Source of the DNA: Amnibacterium kyonggiense
GTDB lineage: Bacteria; Actinomycetota; Actinomycetes; Actinomycetales; Microbacteriaceae
Assembly (NCBI RefSeq): GCF_004364555.1
Contig: NZ_SOAM01000001.1
Location: 558,001-622,000 of the forward strand
DNA length: 64,000 nucleotides
Direction: 5' to 3'
Under the pieces are notes generated by a model. It was not told the DNA's origin. It saw nothing but the letters and a program-made list of their open reading frames with translations, and ran no database searches. Of this stretch, positions 16,627-30,964 are shown in pieces. Made by a program: the position numbers and the translations under genes. Every line of letters begins with the position of its first letter. The stretch's first letter is position 1.

Positions 16627-16655
16627 TGGACAAACGGCAGAAGAGGAGCTACCCT
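16627..16655 (+). promoter_or_regulatory. rpoB promoter
   Basis: TGGACA (16627-16632) and TACCCT (16650-16655) are spaced by 17 bp, matching the actinobacterial TTGACA-N17-TANNNT pattern. The start point would be near 16662, leaving a leader of about 205 nt before rpoB. The leader contains no structure I can identify with confidence. Confidence 0.6.
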
Positions 16656-16868
16656 GAATCTTCGCGCTCATCGGTCGGCCATGCCCGCAAGCACCGCTAC
16701 CGGAACCTCTCGCCCTCATATTGCGGTCGGCGGCTCGGCGTGCGGTCTGCCAGCAGACGGTACGCCATCGGGGGAGCGCTCGGCACGCGCCACACGTCCT
16801 CTTGCTCGACACGACAGGAATCGGGACCGCACCCGGAATGCGCGGTCTCGCCGAAAGGTCACATCTCC

Positions 16869-20384
<3,516 letters not shown>

Positions 20385-20434
20385 TCCGGCCCCCACAGAC
20401 GCACAGACACAAGAGTCAGTAGGAAAGAGAACTA

Positions 20435-24283
<3,849 letters not shown>

Positions 24284-24313
24284 GGTCGCTGCGCTGATCC
24301 GAGCGCGCTGACT

Positions 24314-24351
24314 GAAGCGGCCCGTCTCCCGAGAGGGAGACGGGCCGCTTC
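24314..24351 (+). terminator. rpoBC terminator hairpin
   Basis: A perfect 17-bp stem (24314-24330 with 24335-24351) closes a GAGA tetraloop. No long T-run follows, as is common in high-GC actinobacteria. It lies 31 bp after the rpoC stop. Confidence 0.8.
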
Positions 24352-24355
24352 CGTT

Positions 24356-24416
24356 CTGTTCACCGATACGGAGATCCGGGACGCTCCGCGCCGCGGATCT
24401 CCGTATCGGTGAACAG
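24356..24416. repeat. 23-bp perfect inverted repeat
   Basis: Arms 24356-24378 and 24394-24416 are perfectly complementary over 23 bp around a 15-nt loop. The arm sequence (CTGTTCACCGATACGGAGAT...) is AT-richer than its surroundings. It follows the rpoC terminator directly and precedes the C4N6G4 motif of the next gene. It may be a second terminator, or an insulator between the RNA polymerase operon and the motility locus. Confidence 0.6.
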
Positions 24417-24421
24417 AAAGA

Positions 24422-24435
24422 CCCCTGGACGGGGG
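24422..24435. promoter_or_regulatory. CCCC-N6-GGGG motif upstream of the orphan 24591 gene
   Basis: CCCCTGGACGGGGG fits the palindromic pattern found at the flagellar and pilus promoters in this window. A TAGCGT -10 candidate lies at 24460-24465, the same hexamer as at the sigma-factor gene. A regulatory role is inferred from the recurrence. Confidence 0.45.
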
Positions 24436-24590
24436 ATGGAGGGGGAGCCCCGGTTTCCGTAGCGTTGGAGGACGCCGGTCACCCAGCCGGCTACCGCGCA
24501 CCCTCGCGGTTCTGCCCCCTCTGCACCTGGACCCACGGTGACGACTCCTTCCCCCCTTCACGCGCGCCTGCTCGCGCTCGGAGCACGCTG

Positions 24591-24998
24591 ATGCTCCGCC
24601 CGTACCGCCTCGAGCGCGAGCTCGACCGCGCCGTCTCGCAGTGGCTCGACTGGCTGCCCCGCTGGGACCCGGCGACCGCTCGCCGGCGCCTCTCGCCCTG
24701 CGTGACCTGCCCCGGCTGGGCCGTCGAGCTCGGCTTCGACGAGGTGCCGCACGGCGCCCTCCACGCGCTCACGACGTCGCTCGACGCCGTCGTGACCGAG
24801 CACGTGCGCCGGTCCGTGTCGCTGCAGCCGTTCCTCAGCGACGAGGCCATCGACGGCCTCCGCGACCAGCTGCGCCGGGAGGCGACCGCCTGGGTCGCTC
24901 GGCAGCACGCGCAGATCTCCCGCGCGCTCGACGCGTTCGTCGAGCCGAAGGTGCAGCACATGGCGGCGCTCCTGCTCGCCGACCTCGGCGGCGTCTAG
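24591..24998 (+). CDS. Hypothetical protein, 135 aa, CxxC motif
   Basis: I do not recognise this family. The protein is mostly helical, with a CVTC motif (Cys37, Cys40) that could bind metal or form a disulfide, and long amphipathic helices in the second half. There is no signal peptide or membrane segment. ATG 24591 has GGAG seven nucleotides upstream. The promoter region carries a C4N6G4 motif and a TAGCGT -10, like the flagellar sigma gene. It is convergent with fliW at the left border of the flagellar locus. A role connected with motility is a guess from promoter and position only. Confidence 0.7.
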   Translation: MLRPYRLERELDRAVSQWLDWLPRWDPATARRRLSPCVTCPGWAVELGFDEVPHGALHALTTSLDAVVTEHVRRSVSLQPFLSDEAIDGLRDQLRREATAWVARQHAQISRALDAFVEPKVQHMAALLLADLGGV

Positions 24999-25066
24999 CC
25001 CCATCGACCCGCGGGTCGGGCCAGGGAGGAGTGGCCCGTCGACGTCCGACCCGCGTTCCTCAGGAA

Positions 25067-25107
25067 CGCAGAAGGCCCGATCCCTGGAACGGATCGGGCC
25101 TTCTGCG
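25067..25107. terminator. Bidirectional terminator between the orphan gene and fliW
   Basis: A perfect 17-bp stem, CGCAGAAGGCCCGATCC (25067-25083) with 25091-25107, has a 7-nt loop. It lies in the 116-bp gap between convergent genes and would end both the 24591 transcript and the leftward flgNKL-fliW operon. Confidence 0.8.
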
Positions 25108-25114
25108 GTTCCGG

Positions 25115-25519
25115 TCAGGCCGCGGCGGTGACGAGCTCGGCCTGCAGCGGCCAGTCGTCCTCGAGGATCAGCTGCGTCGCGGTGCGCGCGACCGGGTTGA
25201 CGACGATCGGCGCGAGCAGGTTCACGACGGGCGCCCCGTCGACGATGTTCGCGACCACGTAGACGTCGGCCTCGGCCGGCGTCGACAGCTGCAGTGCCGC
25301 CAGGTCCGCATCGTCGATGGACGGCAGGTACTCCGGCACGTAGAACGTCGGGTCGATGAGGAACAGCCGCAGGCCGGCGCCCGCGGTGTCGCGGAGCGTG
25401 TAGAGCCCGGGCGCGCCTTCGACAGCGGCGAGGTCGAAGTCGGTCAGCGGCGCGAAGCCGGGAGGCGGCGCCGTGAAGCTGAGGCGTCCGTCGCGAGCAG
25501 TGGGCAGTGCAGAGATCAT
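25115..25519 (-). CDS. fliW: Flagellar assembly factor FliW
   Basis: The 134-residue FliW protein. In Bacillus subtilis FliW binds flagellin in the cytoplasm and, when free, binds CsrA and relieves CsrA repression of flagellin translation. The family signature is clear: GFAPLTDFDL, then RLFLIDPTFYVPEY and the C-terminal LLAPIVVNPVARTATQLIL. It is the last gene of the leftward flgN-flgK-flgL-fliW operon; its ATG overlaps the flgL stop. A csrA gene is present at 57873, so the full FliW-CsrA pair is encoded in the locus. Confidence 0.93.
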   Translation of the reverse strand: MISALPTARDGRLSFTAPPPGFAPLTDFDLAAVEGAPGLYTLRDTAGAGLRLFLIDPTFYVPEYLPSIDDADLAALQLSTPAEADVYVVANIVDGAPVVNLLAPIVVNPVARTATQLILEDDWPLQAELVTAAA

Positions 25520-26511
25520 GAAAGGAAACTCATCAGGGTCGGTTGGATCACTTGGGCGGTCACCTGGAGTGCCGTCTGGTAGGCGAGCTCCTGCGTCTTG
25601 AGGTCGAGCAGGGTCTTCGTCGTGTCCGCATCCTGCAGTCCGGACCGCTGGGTCTCCAGGGCCGTCGCCGTCGTGGCGTTCTGCGTCTTCGCGCTGGTCA
25701 TCCGAGCGTAATTCGCTCCGAGGACCGCGTGCTGCGCAGAGAGGTTCGTGAGGGCGGTGTTCAGCAGGTCGATGCCCGCGGTGACCGCCTCCTTCGGGGT
25801 CCGACCCGTGACGGGGTCGGGGGTGTCCGTGTCGTAACCGGGGGAGCGCAGGGCGTCGATCACACCCTGGATCTGCTGGAACACCGAGGGCGACGCGGTG
25901 GTGCCCGCGCCGAAGGCCGCCGACCCGTCCGCGGAGACCGTGACGAGGTCGGTCGGTTCGCTGCCGATGCGGCGCTGCACCGATCCGGTGACCGTCGACG
26001 TGGTCGTCGTCCCGTTCGTCGTCGACGTGGTGGTCGTGCTGCCGGCGAACACGCCGGCGGCCGTGAACGCGGCCGCCGCGTCGGAGGTGCCCGCGAAGAT
26101 CGACCGCCCGTTCACCTTCGTGTTCGCCGCGCTGAGCAGGTCGTCGCGGATCCCCTCGAGCTGCGTGGCGATCGCGTTGCGGGACGCCGGCGTGGCGGTG
26201 CCGCTGTTGCCGGCCTGGATGGCCAGGTCCTTCGCCTGACGCACGAGGTTCTCGGACGAGGTCATCGTCGAGTCCGCCGTGCTGAGCCACGTGAGGCCGT
26301 CGGCGATGTTCGTCGTGTACTGCGCGTTCGCGGACTGCTGGTTCAGCACCTTCAGGATCGACGCGGCCGCGACCGGGTCGTCGGAGGGCTTGGCGACGAG
26401 CAGGCCGGAGGACGACTGCGCCGTGAGCTGGGACAGGCGCGCCTTCGACGCCTGGATGTTCGCGGTCGAGCTCGACCAGATCTGCGAGGTCGTCACGCGG
26501 CCGATCGTCAT
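25516..26511 (-). CDS. flgL: Flagellar hook-associated protein 3 (hook-filament junction)
   Basis: The 331-residue FlgL. The flagellin-like N-terminus (VTTSQIWSSSTANIQASKAR, SSGLLVAKPSDDPVAAASIL) and C-terminal coiled helix ending in YQTALQVTAQVIQPTLMSFL are both present. The middle is a variable Thr-rich region (STTTTSTTNGTTTTST, about residues 155-172). The protein is secreted through the flagellar export apparatus and joins hook to filament with FlgK. The ATG at 26511 overlaps the flgK stop. Confidence 0.92.
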   Translation of the reverse strand: MTIGRVTTSQIWSSSTANIQASKARLSQLTAQSSSGLLVAKPSDDPVAAASILKVLNQQSANAQYTTNIADGLTWLSTADSTMTSSENLVRQAKDLAIQAGNSGTATPASRNAIATQLEGIRDDLLSAANTKVNGRSIFAGTSDAAAAFTAAGVFAGSTTTTSTTNGTTTTSTVTGSVQRRIGSEPTDLVTVSADGSAAFGAGTTASPSVFQQIQGVIDALRSPGYDTDTPDPVTGRTPKEAVTAGIDLLNTALTNLSAQHAVLGANYARMTSAKTQNATTATALETQRSGLQDADTTKTLLDLKTQELAYQTALQVTAQVIQPTLMSFLS

Positions 26512-27935
26512 CGGGCTCCCATGTTGATGAGCGTGTCGAGGATGTCGTTGATCGTGTTGATCACGCGCGCGGACGCCTGGTACGCGTGCTGGTACATCAC
26601 GAGGTTCGACGTCTCCTCGTCGAGGTCGACGCCGCTGACGGAGGTCTGCGCGTCGGTGGCGGAGGTCGCGGCCGTGGTCGCAGTCGTCGCCCGCGCGGCC
26701 GCGGTGGCGGACTGCCCGCCGACCCGCGAGACGTAGGTGGCCCAGCCCGCGTTGGGGGAGTCGGCGGCGGCGCCGAGCTGCGCGATGCGGTCCGCGACGC
26801 TGTTGTCGAGGTTCCCCTTCGTCCCGTCGGCGGACGCGATGCCGGCGAGCGAGGTCGGCACGACCTTCAGGGTCAGCGCGGCCGGCGACGTGGCCGAGTA
26901 GGAGAAGAAGTCGAGACCGGTGGTGCCGGCGGAGGTCGTCCCCGTTTCGTGGACCGCGTTCACCTTGTCCGCGATGCTGCGCGCCGCGTCGTCGTACGCC
27001 TTCGCGGCCTCCGCGTACACGCCGCCCGTGCCGGAGCCGCCAGCGTCGGCGGGCTGCAGCGCGGCGATGCGACCGGCCAGCTCGCCGCCGTCGAGCGACA
27101 CCGCCGATCCGGTCGGGGAGTCCCAGGCGAGCTTCACCGGGGTGCTCGCGACGGCGGAGAAGTCGCCGGCGCCGCTGAGCGCGACCTGCCGGGTCGTGCT
27201 GCCCGACACGAGGGTGTTCCCGCCGATGATCACGTCGATGGACCCGTCGGCGTTGCCGCGGGTGGACGCCCCCGTCAGCTTCGCGAGCTGCGTGACGGCC
27301 GCATCGCGCTGGTCGAGGAGGCCGTTCACGTTCCCGCCCGCGGCGGTGAGCGACCGGATCGAGGTGTTCAGGTCGGCGATCTTCGCCGCGGTCGCGTTGA
27401 CCGTCGTGACGATCGAGGCGGCGGCCGCGCGCGCGTCCGTCCACGCCTCCGCAGCGGCGGTGTAGCCGGCCGAGATCGTGGATGCGACGAGGTTCCCCTG
27501 AGAGATCAGGTTAAGCGCCTGGGCTGGAGCGGTCGAGCCGCCGGTGTTGTTCGCCATCTGCTGCCAGCTCGACCAGAAGTCGCTCATCACCTGCGAGAGG
27601 CCGTTCTTGCCGGGCTCGTTCAGCGAGGTCTCGACGGCGCTCGCGGCGTTCGCGGACGCGTTCCAGTAGGCGGCGGAGGACGCGGTGCTATTGACGCGTG
27701 CGTCGACGACCGCGTCGTTCAGGCGGCTCACCCCGGTGACGACGACGCCGTCCCCGACGCTGCTCTGCGTGAAGTAGGTCGCGAGCACGCTCTGCGCCAT
27801 CGGGCTCTGGTCGACGCGCTGCCGGGTGTAGCCCTCGGTGTTGGCGTTCGCGACGTTCTGGCCCGTGACCTCCAGCGCCTTCCGCGCGGCGACGAGGCCG
27901 GTGTACGCGGTGCTGAGCCCGCCGAAGCTGCTCAT
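26508..27935 (-). CDS. flgK: Flagellar hook-associated protein 1
   Basis: The 475-residue FlgK. The N-terminal rod/hook signature GLVAARKALEVTGQNVANAN (residues 13-32) followed by TEGYTRQRV is diagnostic. The C-terminus VSGVDLDEETSNLVMYQHAY and ASARVINTINDILDTLINM is the matching family end. The central region is Ala/Thr-rich. FlgK is exported and forms the first hook-filament junction ring, with FlgN as its chaperone encoded directly upstream. ATG 27935 gives the MSSFGGLSTAYTGL start. Confidence 0.95.
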   Translation of the reverse strand: MSSFGGLSTAYTGLVAARKALEVTGQNVANANTEGYTRQRVDQSPMAQSVLATYFTQSSVGDGVVVTGVSRLNDAVVDARVNSTASSAAYWNASANAASAVETSLNEPGKNGLSQVMSDFWSSWQQMANNTGGSTAPAQALNLISQGNLVASTISAGYTAAAEAWTDARAAAASIVTTVNATAAKIADLNTSIRSLTAAGGNVNGLLDQRDAAVTQLAKLTGASTRGNADGSIDVIIGGNTLVSGSTTRQVALSGAGDFSAVASTPVKLAWDSPTGSAVSLDGGELAGRIAALQPADAGGSGTGGVYAEAAKAYDDAARSIADKVNAVHETGTTSAGTTGLDFFSYSATSPAALTLKVVPTSLAGIASADGTKGNLDNSVADRIAQLGAAADSPNAGWATYVSRVGGQSATAAARATTATTAATSATDAQTSVSGVDLDEETSNLVMYQHAYQASARVINTINDILDTLINMGAR

Positions 27936-27937
27936 GC

Positions 27938-28432
27938 TCAGCCCTGCCGGTCGAACAGTCGCGCGCCGGTCGCGGCGGGCACGCGCTGACCCCCGCGGGC
28001 GCCGTAGGCGAAGGGGTCGTCCTGCTGGGTACCGACGGTCGCGAGCGTCTCCTGCGTCGCGCGGGTCGCGGCGCGGAGATAGGTGAGGTTGGTGTCGCGC
28101 AGGTCCGCGATCTGGGAGGTGAGCGCGGTCAGCGCGGTGAGGTGGGAGAGCAGCACGTCGCGCCACGCCTCGTCCGCGCCCTCGGCGAGCTGGCGGAGCG
28201 TCGCGTCCTCCGGCAGGCCCCAGGAGACGGCGACCGACGACGCCTCGACCGTGCGCTCGATCCCGGCGGTGCGGAGGTGGCCGAGCACCTGCTCGACCTC
28301 GCGCGTCGCGTGGTGCAGCCACTTCGAGCGGCCGGCGGTGAGGAGCAGCTGCTCCTCCTCGAGCTTGAAGACGAGCATCTCGAGCAGCTCGCGCTCGCGC
28401 CACAGGAGGGACGAGAGGTCGTTCACGCTCAT
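27938..28432 (-). CDS. flgN: FlgN-family flagellar export chaperone
   Basis: A 164-residue helical protein at the head of the leftward operon, immediately before flgK. The LWRERELLEMLVFKLEEEQLLLTAG segment matches the FlgN coiled-coil start. FlgN binds FlgK and FlgL and delivers them to the export gate. ATG 28432 has an AGGAA ribosome binding site; an upstream ATG (28471) has none. The operon promoter is probably at 28528-28533, divergent from the sigma gene and next to a C4N6G4 motif. Confidence 0.85.
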   Translation of the reverse strand: MSVNDLSSLLWRERELLEMLVFKLEEEQLLLTAGRSKWLHHATREVEQVLGHLRTAGIERTVEASSVAVSWGLPEDATLRQLAEGADEAWRDVLLSHLTALTALTSQIADLRDTNLTYLRAATRATQETLATVGTQQDDPFAYGARGGQRVPAATGARLFDRQG

Positions 28433-28527
28433 CGGTTCCTCCGCTTGTGCTCGTTCGGTGACGGCTCGCATCGATCACCACCATCGGTCGATCGGCCGCG
28501 GGTGTAAGCAGTGCGCCTTCGCGGTGG

Positions 28528-28533
28528 AGCGTA
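28528..28533 (-). promoter_or_regulatory. Candidate -10 box of the flgN operon
   Basis: On the minus strand the sequence is TACGCT, a TANNNT -10. It lies about 43 bp from the centre of the C4N6G4 palindrome at 28570. The same spacing (about 42 bp) is seen on the other side between the 28608 palindrome and the sigma-gene -10. Confidence 0.4.
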
Positions 28534-28569
28534 GGTGCGACCCGTGTTCGGGGCGGGGAGGGCCACGCG

Positions 28570-28583
28570 CCCCCGAACGGGGG
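28570..28583. promoter_or_regulatory. CCCC-N6-GGGG motif, flgN-proximal copy
   Basis: CCCCCGAACGGGGG is an inverted repeat with five-base arms. It is the nearer of two such sites to the flgN operon in the divergent region between flgN and the sigma gene. Centre-to-centre distance to the second copy is 38 bp. Confidence 0.5.
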
Positions 28584-28607
28584 ACGCGCTGCACGCATCG
28601 CCCACGT

Positions 28608-28621
28608 CCCCCTACTGGGGG
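28608..28621. promoter_or_regulatory. CCCC-N6-GGGG motif, sigma-proximal copy
   Basis: CCCCCTACTGGGGG has five-base arms. Its centre is about 42 bp upstream of the TAGCGT -10 candidate (28656-28661) of the sigma gene. That position would suit an activator binding upstream of RNA polymerase. Confidence 0.5.
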
Positions 28622-28711
28622 CGCGGCGGAGGGGTGCGCGCGGCGCGCGGAGCCCTAGCGTCCCGATCAGAGACGAGCCGCCATGGATGGCCCGGTGCGA
28701 CAAGGAATCTG

Positions 28712-29536
28712 ATGGGTACACGAACCGAGCGCGACGCGCTGGTCCGCGACAACCTCGCGATCGTCGGCTACCTCGTGAACGAGGTGGCGCGGAAGGCGAC
28801 GCACGTGTCGCGCGACGAGCTCGCGTCCGCCGGCGCGCTGGGCCTCGTGCTCGCCGCCGAGAGCTTCGACCCGGCGCAGGGCGTGCCGTTCGGTGCGTTC
28901 GCCCGGCGCCGGATCCTCGGCGCGATCGCGGACGAGATGCGCTCGGCCGACTGGGCCTCGCGCACGGCGCGCCGCCGCATCCGCGAGTCGCTGACCGTGC
29001 AGGAGTCGCTGACGAACGCGCTCGGGCGCGCGCCGAGCGTCGACGAGGTCGCCGAGTCCCTCGGCGTCGACAGGAAGACGGCGATGACGGCGCTGTCCGG
29101 CGCGAACCACGCGGTGCAGTCGCTCGACCAGATGGACTCCGTCGCGGACACCCTCGCCGCCGAGGCCGCGAGCCCGGAGGACGTCGTGCTCGAGACGGAG
29201 CGCACGCGCTACGTGAAGGCGGCGGTGACGAGCCTGCCGGAGAAGATGCGGTACATCGTCGAGCAGATCTACTTCCACGACCGGTCGGTCGGCGACCTGG
29301 CGGCGGAGCTCGGTCTCACGCACTCCGCGGTGTCGCAGCAGCGCTCGGAGGGCATCCGGCTCATGCGGCACGGGCTGGAGACGCAGTACTCGACCGGGCC
29401 GGTCCCGCGCATCGAGGACCAGCAGCGTCTCGCCCCGGCGCGCCGCGCGGCCTATCTCGCACGGCTCGCTGAGACTTCCACCGCGCGGATGGCCCAGCCG
29501 GCCGCGCCCGCTTTCTTCACCGAACGAACCGCATAA
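28712..29536 (+). CDS. fliA: FliA/WhiG-type sigma-28 factor
   Basis: A 274-residue sigma factor of the flagellar FliA group. Region 2 reads DELASAGALGLVLAAESFDP, then FGAFARRRILGAIADEMRSADWASR, the typical promoter-melting segment. Region 3 contains RRRIRESLTVQESLTNALGR. Region 4 HTH is SVGDLAAELGLTHSAVSQQRSEGI. A 35-residue C-terminal extension follows. The ATG at 28712 has AAGGA upstream. It is divergent from flgN and immediately upstream of fliC, which has a sigma-28 promoter. No anti-sigma FlgM is visible in the window. Confidence 0.93.
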   Translation: MGTRTERDALVRDNLAIVGYLVNEVARKATHVSRDELASAGALGLVLAAESFDPAQGVPFGAFARRRILGAIADEMRSADWASRTARRRIRESLTVQESLTNALGRAPSVDEVAESLGVDRKTAMTALSGANHAVQSLDQMDSVADTLAAEAASPEDVVLETERTRYVKAAVTSLPEKMRYIVEQIYFHDRSVGDLAAELGLTHSAVSQQRSEGIRLMRHGLETQYSTGPVPRIEDQQRLAPARRAAYLARLAETSTARMAQPAAPAFFTERTA

Positions 29537-29557
29537 CCGCATTCCACGCTCGATCTG

Positions 29558-29571
29558 CCCCTACTTCGGGG
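29558..29571. promoter_or_regulatory. CCCC-N6-GGGG motif upstream of fliC
   Basis: CCCCTACTTCGGGG, with four-base arms, lies 9 bp upstream of the fliC sigma-28 -35 element. Its inner bases (TACT) resemble those of the 28608 copy. Here it is nearer to the promoter than at the other genes. Confidence 0.45.
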
Positions 29572-29579
29572 CGAACGGC

Positions 29580-29606
29580 TAACGGCCTCGCAATTCCGGC
29601 CGATAG
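29580..29606 (+). promoter_or_regulatory. Sigma-28 promoter of fliC
   Basis: TAAC (29580-29583), a 15-bp spacer and GCCGATAG (29599-29606) match the FliA consensus TAAA-N15-GCCGATAA with one mismatch in each element. Transcription should start near 29612, giving a leader of about 55 nt. Confidence 0.75.
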
Positions 29607-29621
29607 CCATTCGCGTCGGAC

Positions 29622-29661
29622 CACGGATGGACCGCAGATCAGATCCCGACTCACGGAGGAA
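29622..29661 (+). promoter_or_regulatory. Candidate CsrA-binding sites in the fliC leader
   Basis: Two ACGGA motifs lie 30 nt apart: CCACGGATGG (29621-29630), where GGA can sit in a small CCA/TGG hairpin loop, and ACGGAGGA (29653-29660), which is the fliC ribosome binding site itself. This two-site layout resembles the hag leader of Bacillus subtilis bound by a CsrA dimer. Both csrA and fliW are in this locus. Binding is inferred from sequence. Confidence 0.5.
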
Positions 29662-29666
29662 CTCGA

Positions 29667-30869
29667 ATGGGATTCGCAATCAACACCAACAACGATGCGC
29701 TCAACACGTATCGGAACCTGACCAGCGTGCAGAACTCCTTGAGCAAGTCGCTCGAGAAGCTCTCGAGCGGTCTGCGGATCAACCAGGCGGGTGACGACGC
29801 GGCCGGCCTGACGATCTCGACGCAGCTCGCGTCGCAGGTCTCCGGTCTGCAGCAGGCCTCCCGCAACGCCCAGGACGGCACCTCGCTCGTCCAGACGGCG
29901 GACGGCGCGCTCACGCAGGCGCAGTCGATCCTCGGCCGGCTCCGCGACCTCGCGGTGCAGGCGGGCAACGACTCGAACAGCACGGCCGCCCGCACGGCGA
30001 TCCAGTCCGAGGCCACGAGCCTCACGGCGGAGCTCTCCCGCATCGGCAGCTCGGTGAACTTCAACGGTCAGAACCTGCTCGACGGCAGCACGCCGACGTT
30101 CAAGTTCCAGGTCGGTGCGGACGGGAACTCGCAAAGCCAGATCTCGGTCGACCTGAGCAAGGCGAACCTCGTGTCCGTCGCCGCCGGCCTCAACGCGGGC
30201 AACGCGAACGCGAAGGTGTACGACATCGCGACGCTGGGTGCGGCGACCTCGGCGCTGCAGTTCACGGGCTCCGGCACGGGCTACAGCGACAAGGCGACGG
30301 TCGACCTGACCGGCACGAACGTCAAGGGCACCGGTGCCGGCGGCGCGAAGACCGCGCAGGACTACGTGACGACGCTGAATGCGGACGCGGACTTCGCGGC
30401 CAACTTCACCGCGTCGACGTACGTCGACGGGACCGGCGGGCAGCACGTCGCGGTCGCGGCGAAGAACGCCGCGTCGACCCTGGCAGTCACCGACTCGGCG
30501 ACGACGCCTGCCACCATCACGGCGAGCACCACGGTGCCCGGCAGCGGTGGCAACCCCGGCATCGGTCAGCTGAGCTTCGCCACGGCTGACGCGGCGCAGG
30601 CGTCCATCCAGGCGCTCGACGTGCAGATCGCCGCTGTGTCCAAGGCTCGTGCCGACATCGGCGCCATCGAGAACCGGTTCAACAACGTCGTCTCGACGAT
30701 CTCCACGTCGGTCACCAACCTGACCGCCGCGAAGAGCCGCATCACCGACGTCGACATGGCGCAGGAGATGGTGAACTACACCCGCGCGAACGTGCTGTCG
30801 CAGGCCGGTACCGCGATGCTCGCCCAGGCGAACTCGCTGCCGCAGCTGGCGCTGAAGCTGCTGGGCTGA
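29667..30869 (+). CDS. fliC: Flagellin
   Basis: A 400-residue flagellin. The conserved D0/D1 N-terminus (FAINTNNDALNTYRNL, then SSGLRINQAGDDAAGLTIS) and C-terminus (IGAIENRFNNVVSTI, ending LPQLALKLLG) are complete. A variable central domain (about residues 175-295) is Thr/Ala-rich and rich in beta structure. The ATG at 29667 follows GGAGG. It is transcribed alone between a sigma-28 promoter and a strong hairpin. Translation is probably controlled by CsrA. Assembly depends on FliW, FliS and FliD encoded nearby. Confidence 0.97.
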   Translation: MGFAINTNNDALNTYRNLTSVQNSLSKSLEKLSSGLRINQAGDDAAGLTISTQLASQVSGLQQASRNAQDGTSLVQTADGALTQAQSILGRLRDLAVQAGNDSNSTAARTAIQSEATSLTAELSRIGSSVNFNGQNLLDGSTPTFKFQVGADGNSQSQISVDLSKANLVSVAAGLNAGNANAKVYDIATLGAATSALQFTGSGTGYSDKATVDLTGTNVKGTGAGGAKTAQDYVTTLNADADFAANFTASTYVDGTGGQHVAVAAKNAASTLAVTDSATTPATITASTTVPGSGGNPGIGQLSFATADAAQASIQALDVQIAAVSKARADIGAIENRFNNVVSTISTSVTNLTAAKSRITDVDMAQEMVNYTRANVLSQAGTAMLAQANSLPQLALKLLG

Positions 30870-30879
30870 TCCACCTGAC

Positions 30880-30924
30880 GCCGCGGTGGTGCGAGGCCGA
30901 TCCAGGCCCTCGCACCGCCGCGGC
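30880..30924 (+). terminator. fliC terminator hairpin
   Basis: The 17-bp stem (30880-30896 with 30908-30924), with one G-U pair, starts 10 bp past the fliC stop. It separates fliC from fliD, allowing high flagellin expression on its own. Confidence 0.75.
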
Positions 30925-30964
30925 TTCTCCCGTTCCACCGCACCAATCGAGGAGGGATTGACGC

